DNA of 64,000 bases from Utricularia gibba (lineage: Eukaryota; Streptophyta; Magnoliopsida; Lamiales; Lentibulariaceae), in contig NEEC01000012.1 of the NCBI GenBank assembly GCA_002189035.1, forward strand, positions 620,001-684,000, in the 5' to 3' direction. The position numbers were made by a program, and so were the translations under genes. Shown here one piece after another: positions 36,762 through 48,000 of this stretch (positions are counted from its first letter, which is position 1; every line of letters starts with the position of its first letter). The notes under the pieces are model-generated. The model was not told the origin of the DNA. It saw nothing but the letters and a program-made list of their open reading frames with translations, and made no database searches.

Positions 36762-38050
36762 ATGAGACGACCCTACCTCCTTCTCCAAGATGACTTAGTT
36801 GCAGAAATGTCATCATCAAGTTCACCCATGTCTACATCAACATTTTGGAAATTCGAAGGCACCTCATTCTCGAGAGGCTCAGTAGTCATTTCCTTGCATA
36901 TGAAATTGTGCAACAAGGCAGATGCCAGAACTATAGTTTTGAATGTCTATTGGATAAAAGCAAGGATTGTGTAATACAGCCCATCTCATTTTTATGAACC
37001 CCCAAGCTCATTCAATAACATTTCTGGTAGAAAAATAATGTATATTATTTTCAAGTTCCAACAACCCAATCCTTCAAATGATATCGAATCTCCATATAAG
37101 TTTCTACAAATCTTTCACAATTTGCATGCCCACTTATCACTTAAGTAATAAGTACCTAGGATAAAAGATGACACATTTTATCGCAAATTATATGCATGTA
37201 ATTGTAAGATGATTTCTATGTGAATATAAAGTACCTCTAAGTACGCATAACCTATCTTCTCAACTTAGTGCATCATTTAGAATTCAGCTATCAACAACAT
37301 AACCCTCCCATCCAACAAGAATGTATATAAAATTCATATTCTCATCACATGAGTAATAAAGACCTAGGATAAGAGATGACACATTATATCTCAAATTATA
37401 TACATGTAATTGTAAGATAATTTCTTTGTGAATATAAATTACCTCTACATATGCATAACGTATCTTCTTGCCTTAGTGCATCATTTAGAACTCTACTATC
37501 GCCATGGAACCCTCCCATCCGGTAATAATGTATATAAAATGCATATTCTCATCACATACCCCTAGCACCTTGGTAGATATTTGACCTTTAGAATTATGAT
37601 ACCTAGGCTTGTCATCATGCCTCACCTGTACACCTATATAGGTACTACCCAAAGCTACTACATAGTTCTACAAGAAAACAATAAAAGCATACAAAATGTT
37701 GTAACCAAGTAAATGCTGATAATAAGAAATATTGAGCTACTTATGGACTACAATGGACCTAGAAGTACTTGAATCTACCAAATGTATACTTAATATTTTT
37801 GGGCTTTTCCAATGGAATATTGTGGAGGATAGGTATTGCATTCAAAACTTCTCTAAAATACTGGGATAATGTCTCTGTGATTCGCTTAAAGATATGTTTT
37901 TGGATTAGCAATTTTTTGTGATGTGATAATACTCCTAAAAACATATCTATCATCTTATAAATGCTCACATATTTTTTCAATTGCAGATTTTCAGGTGCTT
38001 GTAAAACATAGCATAACTTTCCAAATGCATATCTAGATAATCTCAAAATC
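36762..38050 (-). pseudogene. Broken PIF/Harbinger (HARBI1-type) transposase
   Basis: Read on the minus strand from 38046: MRLSRYAFGKLCYVLQ, VSIYKMIDMFLGVLSHHKK, ITETLSQYFREVLNAI (N-terminal part of plant HARBI1 proteins). Then around 37700-37480: ALGSTYIGVQVRHDD, PRYHNSKGQISTKVLGVCDE, NMHFIYIITGWEGSMA, the DDE nuclease core. Finally, around 36930-36762: VIE-stop-AWGFIKMRWAVL, LLHNFICKEMTTEPLEN and an acidic end SSWRRR. The first catalytic Asp (family GALDGTH) reads G, giving ALGST. Stops, frameshifts and an internal duplication (37145-37560) interrupt it. Confidence 0.78.
37145..37560. repeat. Tandem duplication, period about 208 bp, inside the Harbinger remnant
   Basis: The sequence starting gtaataagtacctaggataa at 37145 recurs as gtaataaagacctaggataa at 37353. 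The similarity continues through aattatatgcatgtaattgt, taagatgatttct, acctctaagtacgcataac and the coding piece that ends attctcatcacat. The two units are about 90% identical by eye and both include part of the transposase exon and an adjoining intron-like stretch. Confidence 0.8.
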
Positions 38051-40305
38051 TCTAATGTTGCTGCATTAGTGTTTTTTAATAGGCTGGGTAAATAGTCAAC
38101 CTATCTAGGTATCTTCTCTTTTACAGAATACCTGTATTTACATTTTTGTCTTCCACAATTTCGAATCCAATAAATATACACAATAAAATTCAATCTAACC
38201 AGATATTTTATTAATATACATGTAATATCACTTAAGCTAACATTATTTTCACAACCATAAGTTGCCATAATTTCAATCCTCCAACCTACTACTCACTGCA
38301 CCCCAACACAATTAAATTAAGGCATAGAAAAAACATCAACTCCAAACACCAAAAAACAGAGACAATAGGATTTGAATGAGCAATTAATGAATCACATCAT
38401 TCTGATTTAAAAAATCACGTAGATACTTCCTAATGCCGATACGTGTGAACTTCATACACCACATTTTTAGAATATAGTTAAAATTCTAGAGTAGGCTTGC
38501 TAAGGACAACATTGCATAACTTACCCAAGTCATATTTGGCAATTTCACAGAAGATTATCGGTGTCTAAGTCGGTGGTTCACAAATGATTCAAAAATTAAA
38601 GAGTAGGGACATCAATGAAAATTATTTTGAGAGCAAGGAACAATTGGAAGTAAAAAAAAGAGGTAAAATGGAAAAAGACAGCATGGTTTTAGATGAATAT
38701 ATTTAAACCCACCCCCAAGTGGGTTTATACAAACCCATATCTATGGATTACTAGTGGGTTTATCTAAACCTGTTGAGTAAATTTATACCCGACATTAACC
38801 TAAATGCCAAACGTTCATAAAACATTAAACTAATCTACAAACCTAGCTAAACCTATGAACCAAACCTGACCTTGTGAATTTGCAATTGATAGATAGAGAT
38901 GAAGTGCATAAATTAGCAACATAGAATCTTCAAAAAGTCAACAAACTGTGGCCTGATAATATAATCCAAAACACAAAAGGGAGCTCTAAGGCAATGAATT
39001 GGTTTGGCCCAAATTAGTCGTTCCTAAAAAAAAATGATTGTTATAGAGACATGGAACTATAAGCTTAACCCTAAATAATTTAGACCATTCTCAATTAAGC
39101 ATAGAATTGGAATACTAGCTTATGAATTGATGTTACTATTAGGAACTCAATTACATCCTATTTTGCATGTAAGATAAAGCCATGTAAAGGAGATTTGCTA
39201 CCTTGCAATTGCTACCCTAGATGCAATTTGCAAGAGAAGTTCAACTACAAGCCATTCTAGAGTCTTGGGACATTGCTAAATTGCAATCACTACCTGGATT
39301 GGGAGGGACTTTCACCTGCTGAAGCCACTTGGAAAGATCTTCGCCACCTTGGAGTATAAGTTTCTTGAATTTTTTAAATAGCATAAGCAAGTTGGGGACG
39401 TCAGGGATAAAAATCCACATTATGACAAGGGAAAAATTGATAGAAACACATGAAGTGAAAGATCTAGATCTTATTCATAGTCGAAGGAAACTAAAGACAC
39501 ACTTGAGAAGGAAATCGTGTAAGTTAGAAGGAAGTTTTAGCTACCTAAAGTGGGCCTATCAAGAATAGAGTAACCATTACTTCACAATGTAGAGAAGTCA
39601 GCGTAAAAAAAGTTGAGATTTCTACCTGATTCAATTGTTTAACCTATGGCCAAATATGTTAACGTTGTATTTAATATTTATTTTACCATTTAGGCCTACT
39701 TCAGGCATAGTAAAATAGCAAGACAAACAAAAGCATGCAGACAAATAATAAAAGTTAAAGCCCCCACAGCATCATCACAAATTTTTTAAGTCTCTACAAT
39801 TCAGTCATAGATATTAAAGTAAGAAACTGTAATGATATAAAGTGAAACTAAATAAGCATTCAATATTATATCTGAAAGTAAGTAAAAATAAAAAATGTTC
39901 AAGATGCACAAATAAATTAAGGTTATATTCTTAATTCTATGTCACCTATTGTTTTTTGGTTCCATTCTATATCTATATTGAATGTTTGAAAGATATTATT
40001 CCCTCCTTTTTATTTTTTTCCATTTTCCCAAAAATATATCACTATTTTTATGTCATACTTTTTATAGTTGGAATTTAGAGATTATGGAATATTAAGATAA
40101 TTTATTATATCCCCTCCTCTTACATCATATCACCATCGACTCTTACATGTAAATTTATCTTGATTTATTTCAAAAAATTGATCTTATATTTAAGAAAAAA
40201 TTAAAGAACATAATATGTACTAAATATTTTAATTTTATAATGGACTAACAAGTAACATGTATTTTATTTCATCCTCGTAACAAGCATGTGTTGTGTGTAT
40301 ACTTA
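38051..40305. other. AT-rich intergenic DNA containing a gypsy leader fragment at about 39440-39600
   Basis: The stretch 39450-39600 resembles 15830-15990 (gaaagatctagatctta.., gttagaaggaagtttta..), a piece of the same dispersed retroelement. The open frame 39329-39568 covers it but shows no domain. Sequence near 38700-38770 repeats acccac/gtgggttta in both orientations. Nothing else was recognised. The last few dozen bases before 40306 are the 3' flank of the CESA gene. Confidence 0.5.
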
Positions 40306-43300
40306 CTATTCACAATTCAGTCCGCAGATTTCAAGGACGACGCCATCCCCTCGGGACAGAAACGGATTTATTCGAACCCACAGCAATGAGAATATGGAAG
40401 CCAACAGAATGGACCAGACGATGAGGATAGTAGGAATCCTGTCTTGTCTCCCCATGAAACCTTTGAGGAAAGGATACAAATGCACGATCACCCAAAGGGC
40501 AAAGAGGAGCTTCCCAACGAGAGGCCCCCAAGATTCGTATCCATTGTTTATTGCATAAGATACGCCGACGGCGACTCCGATGATGTTAAAGATCATTAGA
40601 GTCAACGGAGGGATCAACACAGATGTCCATTTGAAGAGATAGAGCTCTGAAAATTCCCCGTCGTCAGCTACTTTAGATGTGACGGTGAATTTGGTGTTGA
40701 CCCCAGCTAAAACCTTGAGAAGACCTTGGATTAGAGCAAAGAACTGCGCTGAAACGCCTGACGTAACCCCAAACTGCTCGTTTCTCCACCAGTCATCTAT
40801 TCCAACACGGCCCCATTGCATTTCCAGAATACCGGTCACGGCCATGGATATGAAAAGCGCCATGAAGAGCAAGCATGCATAGTTACTTATCTGCATGAAC
40901 ACCACAGGCGTTAGGATTTGAGCTGTTTCTGTTTGATATCCGATGAGCTTGCAATCCACTAACCTGGGGGACGATGAATTTGCCGGTGAGCAAGCAGATG
41001 GCAGGTAAGGCACAGTAAACAATCAACGGAAGAGAGCTCAACGGGTACACCATCGAGTTTATGTATGAGAATCTCTCCAGCCGTTTGAGACCGCAGCCAT
41101 AGCCATACCAGATAGGACAGTGTCTGCTCAGTAAAATTTCAACTGACCCCAAGGCCCATCGAAGAACTTGATGCAGACGATCCGAAAGATTGATCGGAGC
41201 AGAACCCTTGAATGCTGCCCTTTTCGGCATACAGTACACGGATCGCCATCCATGGCAATGCATCTTGAATCCGGTCAATATATCCTCTGTGACGGAGCCG
41301 TAAATCCAACCGATCTGGAAATGGAAGAACCCGATAGGGCCAAGGTGATCGAGAGAGAAACATGTCATCGTTCGGCGTGATGGCATACCTCTTTTCCCCA
41401 GTCTGTTTTATCTTCATAGCCACAACTGATGACATGAATGGCTTCCTTCAGAAGTGATGCTGATGTTGCCTCTTGAGGTATTCCACCCTGCTCCAGAAGT
41501 GTTGAAGCAACAAAAACCGGGGATTGCCCGAATTTCTTCTCCAACTTTACGTGCGGCATAAGCGACGATCTTTCGTTTCCCTTCCCTGCAAGACATGATG
41601 AGAATCCTATGATGTAACTGTTCACATATGCGAGCACAAGAAACATAGATGACATGTCAAAATTTCTGGCCTTCATCTGCTTCCTCAAAATTCTCAAGAG
41701 CATGGATCTGTGGTGATGCCTCCCTGGATTTGGTTTTCCTCTTGCTTTCTTTAGATTTCCTGCTCTTCCTTCTCGAATCAAAGCAGCAGCAGCACCACCA
41801 TTTTGGCCAGCAGTTGCATGTTTTCCCTGGGGGCTTCACCTTTTTCGGGGGATCGTATCCATAGAGTGCTTGTCTCCTGAAGACACATCCAGTGCCGACA
41901 TAAATTGGACCTTGGATTCCATCAAGACCTTTCAGGTTTATCTGTCATAGATTGATCAAAATGTGAGTCTGAGCATAACACAGATACAAGAGCGACAGGG
42001 AACCTCAGAAATACATCGAAGAAGACAGCACTGCGATTCGAATATCTATCATGCCGATCAATCCCATCAAATCTCTGAGGAAACTGCACATAGCATATTT
42101 TCTTCCCAGACTGGGGATCCATCATGAAGCACATTGACTCCCTGAGAGCCTTGCTATTGTTTACATAGTGATCACAATCAACGTTCAGAATGTATGGGGC
42201 ATTGGAGATGACAGCTGAAACCCGAATCTGGAATAGCAATCAAAATCAAGATCATTATGGGAAGAAGAAAAAAGAAAAAGTCTAGGAAACAGGAAAACTA
42301 CCAAAGCATTCATTGCACCAGCCTTCTTATGGTGCTCATGTCCAGGCCTCTTTTCACGAGAGACGTATATGAGACGAGGCAGTTCGTTCCCTTCGATATC
42401 TTGGATGTCATTTTGCCCCAGGAAAACCTTTTACAAGAAAGAAATCATGATCACATTAATTCAAAGTGACAAGAAATGTCAAGCTTGTCATACTTGGATC
42501 ATTCCAGGGTGATCTCTGACATTATTTCCTGGCCAGGGAGTACCGTCTTGCATTGTCCAGCCGTCTTCTGGAACCTTTTGTGCCACCGCAACCAGAGCAT
42601 TTATTCGAACTTTGAACTCATCATACTCCCTCTGCGTCACAGGAAAAATCCACTTTCATACGTTTTCCTGGAAATTCTTGCCGAACAAGAGAAACGGCAC
42701 AGAAGAGTGATGCACCTTCATTGCACGCCTTTCCCTGACAAATGTTGGATCCACCTTGTTGTTCAAGTAATCAACTTTCTGAGCAAAGTACCATTCAGGA
42801 GCTCGGGGTTCGATGCTGTATTTTTTGCAAAATGGAACCCACTTCCTTGCAAACTCCGATGTTTCGGACAAAGCCTCAAAGGTGAGCATAGCTGCACCGT
42901 CATCAGACACATAGCAGGAAACCTTGTCGACGGGGTAGTCCACAGCAAGTATGGATAGAACAGTATTGGCTGTAATGAGTGGAGGTTCCTTCATCGGATC
43001 CACTGTACTCACAAATATGTCAATCGCAGCCAACTCCGAAGGCTTCCCCTCTTTCTCGTACCTGATGCAGCAAACAGATGAATGCCTCAAACTCATTGAA
43101 GAATGAAGGCACGGCAGAGCAAGAGAAATATATTTTAGGTACCTCAAGGAGAGCCTGTCTAAGTAAGTCTCTCTTTCAATGGGATACCATTTCGGGAACT
43201 GATCCAATATCCACGAGACAGCAAACCATATCTCACATATAATTGACGTCAACCATAATCCATATGCATCACGCACAGGATGAAGAATTCTATAGTGAAA

Positions 43301-45098
43301 AAACAATCCAAGAATGGCCAGACGAAGCAGAATGACCATTCTATAAGGATTTATCTTGCTTGATGGTATTGGTATTTTCCGGGAAAGTGGCTGCCTTCCT
43401 TCATCAGCCCTGAATCCAACCCCAGAAAAATGTCAAATGTAACAACATCAAAAAGATATTTCGGAGGAAATTTATGACATTAAATAGAGAGGACCAGTCT
43501 CTTCATTTGTTTGTCTAGTGTTGGTTAAGTTTTACGTTTTTTATCACCGTAGGAGGTCAGTAATGGTTACAAGCAACGTGGGCCTGACCACCGACACTGG
43601 ATCGTGAAGAAAAGAACGAAGGAAAAAGGGGTTACTTGGGTAAATCAGGATCATCGAGCCTCTCTGCATCAGCATTGAGTCCTTGATGCTTAACAACTTG
43701 AAGTTTCTCGTTCTGCTTTCTCTTCCATTCCTCCATTCTCTCCTTCCAAGCAACAGTGCCGTAACCATAAACTGCCAAGTCTTTCTTCGGATCCATGGGC
43801 CTGGGAGGCACTAAAAAATCGAACAAGGTTAGGACAGTGTTGATCTCGTGAGTGAAACTAAAAATCACCTACATGTGCCGGATGAATCCGTGAAGGGAAG
43901 CCCATAAATTCGCTTCCCAGCAGGAGGAATGTTGGGTGCATGCTTTTCGGCTGCATTGGTATGGTCCTTCAACAAGACCAGAAAGCTGATATCAGGGCTT
44001 GCAATGAAATGTCGTGATGTAAACGCCAACAAAGAGGTCAAATCTACCTCTTCACCGTAAGTAAGAAGTGGGATTTCAGAGTTAACAGCAGAAGGATCCA
44101 TTCCAGCGGGAATTGTGATCCCGGAAGCATTTCTGCCGATGTTAAAGCGAGAAGAGCCAACGGCCGGATCAGGAAAATGTTTATTGCCATCATAATCAAA
44201 CTCACGGTCCAAATCATCGAACTCGTCCTCGTCTTCATCTCCATCGACCCTCGGACTTCCTGGATTCGATAAAAGAAAAAAGAAAATTAACTGCCATTTG
44301 GAGAAGCATCTGAGACAGACGAATGGCTTACCCTTAATTCGCTTGTATCTGGTTTTGCATTGAGGGCAAGCTTGATTTCCTTCCCTACGTTCGTATTCAT
44401 AGCAAGCTCTGCATGCAGGAAATGCACATTCGTTGCAGGCAACGAATGTATCGCCATTAATGGTAAATTCAATCTCATCTCCACAAATCTGGCATCTCTG
44501 GCCACTTAACTCTTTCACAGAAGTCACCTGTCAAAATAATCGTTCACCCTTTAAAAAAATTGGGAAGAAAACTGAAGAACTTTGACTGGGACTTGTTGGA
44601 CCGAAAAGAGACGATGGCTTCAGTGCAATGGCACTGATGGGGGCTGCTGTCAACAAAAAAACGCGAGGAGCCGAGACTTAAAAAAAAGAGAAGAAGCCTT
44701 AATTGCAAAAGTTGGAACAAGACAAAAGAGGTAATCGATCTTTTTCGCAACAGAAAACTCGTCCTTCTGAAGAAAGGACTCTGGTTAACAACTTTGGACA
44801 CTCTGTCCACAAATTCTTTTAAGTCTCGGCACCTTGCTTTATTTTTGTTGAGAGCAGCCCCCATCAGTGCCATTGCACTGAAACCATCGTCTCTTTTCGA
44901 TCCAACAGGACTGACTTCAAACTGAAGTAATGCAGGCGTGAAAAATCAAGAAACTTCTGTGATTTTGAAAACACACACAAGAAATTCAAGGGGAATACGC
45001 AACTTCAAGTTACATACCTTTCCAATCTCATCGGCATTGATGACAACGAACTCATTTCTGCTGTGTGAACCAGCCAAAAGTCTCCCGTTGGTATGCAT
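40306..45098 (-). CDS. CESA6-like: Cellulose synthase catalytic subunit, CESA6-like clade, 14 exons
   Basis: Plasma-membrane GT2 enzyme that polymerises UDP-glucose into beta-1,4-glucan within the cellulose synthase complex. Exons: 45018-45098, 44332-44527, 44048-44259, 43873-43966, 43636-43810, 43143-43409, 42716-43061, 42494-42631, 42302-42427, 42015-42227, 41671-41941, 41389-41585, 40964-41314, 40306-40890. Phases close to give 1083 residues, the usual length, without a stop. It starts [17 protein letters not shown], then has a RING-type zinc finger (about 37-85, eight Cys kept). Catalytic motifs: SDDG (about 395), DCD (562-564), TED (781-783), QVLRW (821-825). Eight or so membrane spans lie after [13 protein letters not shown] and in the last two exons. 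The C-terminus LEICGLNC and the variable region [16 protein letters not shown] favour the Arabidopsis CESA6/2/5/9 clade. Oddities: W to R (about 850), W to G (about 930), and an inferred GC donor in intron 11. Confidence 0.95.
44581..44922. repeat. Long foldback (inverted repeat) in CESA intron 1, MITE-like
   Basis: The arm 44591-44654 pairs with 44847-44912: about 64 bp with about five to six differences, including 30 bases without mismatch (44619-44648 region, centred on cagtgcaatggcactg). An inner stem pairs ccgagacttaaaa (44671-44683) with ttttaagtctcgg (44817-44829). A small hairpin, gtccttctgaagaaaggac, sits at 44761-44779. The whole is about 340 bp and lies inside the 487 bp first intron (44528-45017). 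No transposase or clear target duplication is visible, so a MITE or a local inverted duplication are both possible. Confidence 0.8.
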
Positions 45099-48000
45099 TG
45101 CTGCCCACCGGCAGTTTCAAACTCCCTACTATAGCCCACTAACTGGTAACAAGGCGTGAGAATCAATGAAAAGAGGCAGCATTGACTGGCAAACACTTCA
45201 TCTCGATGCCCATTTGAAGAAACAGAGAAAGAATCAATGAGCCACGGGTTGTCCCGTCGTCTCTTCTTAAGGGCAATCTTCATATCGACAAAAATGACGG
45301 GAAAGAGACGTATGACGGACTCCGCAACACAAGACAACGATTTATTCATTTGGTGAAGTGAACGCCGGTTTTGGAATCCATAAAGTGCCCTCGTTTTCAG
45401 AACATAGTTTTGGTTTTACTTTTCCACCCGATTCTTCACTTGAGAAAGACTCTGGGTTCTTCACTCACCAAGAACGTGACACAAAGCGAGAAAAGAGAGT
45501 AGCAGAAAAAAAGGTTGTGCAGTAACCACGAAACAGAAGGAATACAAAAGAGACGGGTAAGAAGTGAATAAACAGCATGGAAGAAAACTACACTCCTATA
45601 GGGTCTCGAGCGGGGCTGGTTGTCGGGGTAAATTGGCTGTGTTATTGACAAAATACCCAGAAATAGTGTATTGCGTGTCAATAATTTTTTTTCAAAATAT
45701 CTATTCTTTTTTTTCTTCATTAAAACACCTCTAATTTTTTTTATTTCGAAAGTACTTATTATTTTGAAATTATTGTTCTAATTACTTATTTTTTTTCTTA
45801 AATGTTTGATATTGTATATTAACATAGATAAATTAGTTTATTTCAAAGTTATTGTTAATAAAAAAAAATATTTTTACGTATTAGCTCATTGATAAAGAAC
45901 AGAATCATAATTAAAAAATAGAAAACCTAAAATTATTGACAAAAAGTATTTGAACTAACACACTCATAATAAATCAAAATATTATAAAACCAAGTAACCA
46001 ACTAAGCTATTAAAATACAATAAATATCAAGGCATGGATACTACTTATATACATGATGTCATTTTATATCGTTATCAATAAACTATAGACAAAAATAGAT
46101 TTAACAAAATTCATGTAATATATTTTTCAAAATAATAATTGAATCATGAGTACTCATTGAATAACTCAATTTAATTTACAATCACAAATATTATTGATTT
46201 TTCAATATATAATTTAAAATGAGTCAAAATTAAACTAGTCATGGTTTTTCATAATTATTCTAAACTATTACAATTTAAGGGTATTTTTTCATTGATAGAT
46301 GAACAAAATATATATAAAATACATAATTATAATATTTGGTAACATCTCTAAATTTTTATGAATTAAAATAGAAAAATAGAAATGCTTTCAATTTTTGGAT
46401 TAAAATAGTTCAATTTAAAAAATAAAAATATTTGAATAATAAAGAATTCCTGTAAAACAAATACAGATATCTTAATCACAATATAAAATAATATAGTTAT
46501 CTTCATAACAATAAAATATCAACATGTAATTTGATAAAAAAATTCTATTATTTTGACAAAAAGTCCCAAAATACCAGCTTAATCTTTAACATTTATCTAA
46601 ACTTATATTTATGCATTTGTAAAATACCGGAAGTGCAACAATTTTTTGTAAATTAATTTTTAAACTTTATTTAATATTTTTAGTTATTAGTTTTTTAACT
46701 TTAAAAAATATATATTTTATAAAAAAATTTCCTACAAATTTATTTTTAATTATTATAATATATATAACATAAATTAACATTATTTTGAAATAATATTTGT
46801 TTTGAAAATATTATATGAAATATTTATAATGAGAATTAGTAATATTTGAAAATTTCATAGTCCTATTTGTATATTTCAATAAAATGATATATTTATTATT
46901 TAATATTTCATATTGGATATATTTTGTTTCCATCTAATTATCTAAAAAACCATTATTAGTTTGGTCTAGACTCATTAAATATTATTGCAAATGTAGTAGA
47001 GCATGTACAATGGTTTGATACAATTATATCATCCATAAAGATGCATGTCATTAATATACAAAATTGAACAATAATATTGAAGTGCATTCATTGAAAATCC
47101 CAAAACTCAAAATACTTTATGTAGCAAATTGTTACCGTCACCATTTATCAAGAAATCAAATTTTACTATTATTCTTGATTGTACTTATGCATCTCATGGA
47201 GATATCATTTTAATTATATTGCAGAACTTTTTTAAGTACGTACCATATTACATTTCATATAATGTCATTAGAAATGTTCATGCATGACAATAATATATCC
47301 GATAACCTCATTTATCTATAATAATCACTTGGACAACCTTTGCTATTAATTTAACTTAAAGTGAAGGAACCAAATGTAAGTTATATATTTCAAAGACAAG
47401 TATACATATTTTGTAAATAATCCTGATGTAAGTTTACACACATATACACCTTCAAATTTCGTAATTTTCCAAATATTAGTGGTGTTAAAAGTGCTTGGAA
47501 ATTCTAGATAATATTAACATACAAAACAATATGTAAAATCTAATAATTCCTAATACATGAAAAATTACTTCTAATTTTTTTATTTATCTATATTTTCTGT
47601 TATGTTACTATATTTAAATTATATACAAAATGCATTTGACTTTAGAAACCATATTAAATTTTTTTTTAATTATTTTCTAGAAAAAATTAAATTTGAGGTT
47701 ATCAAAGTGAAAACTTATTTCTAGATAGTTATATAACATTAAATGTTATACGTGCAATTTTCAAAAAAATAAAGCACTCATGAGTTTTCAATATTCCAAG
47801 TATTTTCTTGCATTTATTAAACTTTCAAATTTGAAATCTTTTTCATGTTATTATGTTTTGTTTTGCATATTTGCCTTCATTTGTCTTCTTTTTATTCATA
47901 ATATAACATTTATTACATTTTATTTGTTTATTTTTATATATTGATGTACTATACTATTTTTTTGAATTAAAATTTATTTATTTATTTATAAATTTTAATT

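Noticed and set aside
41649-41864. Plus-strand open frames opposite CESA exons
   Set aside because: Shadows of conserved minus-strand CESA coding sequence.
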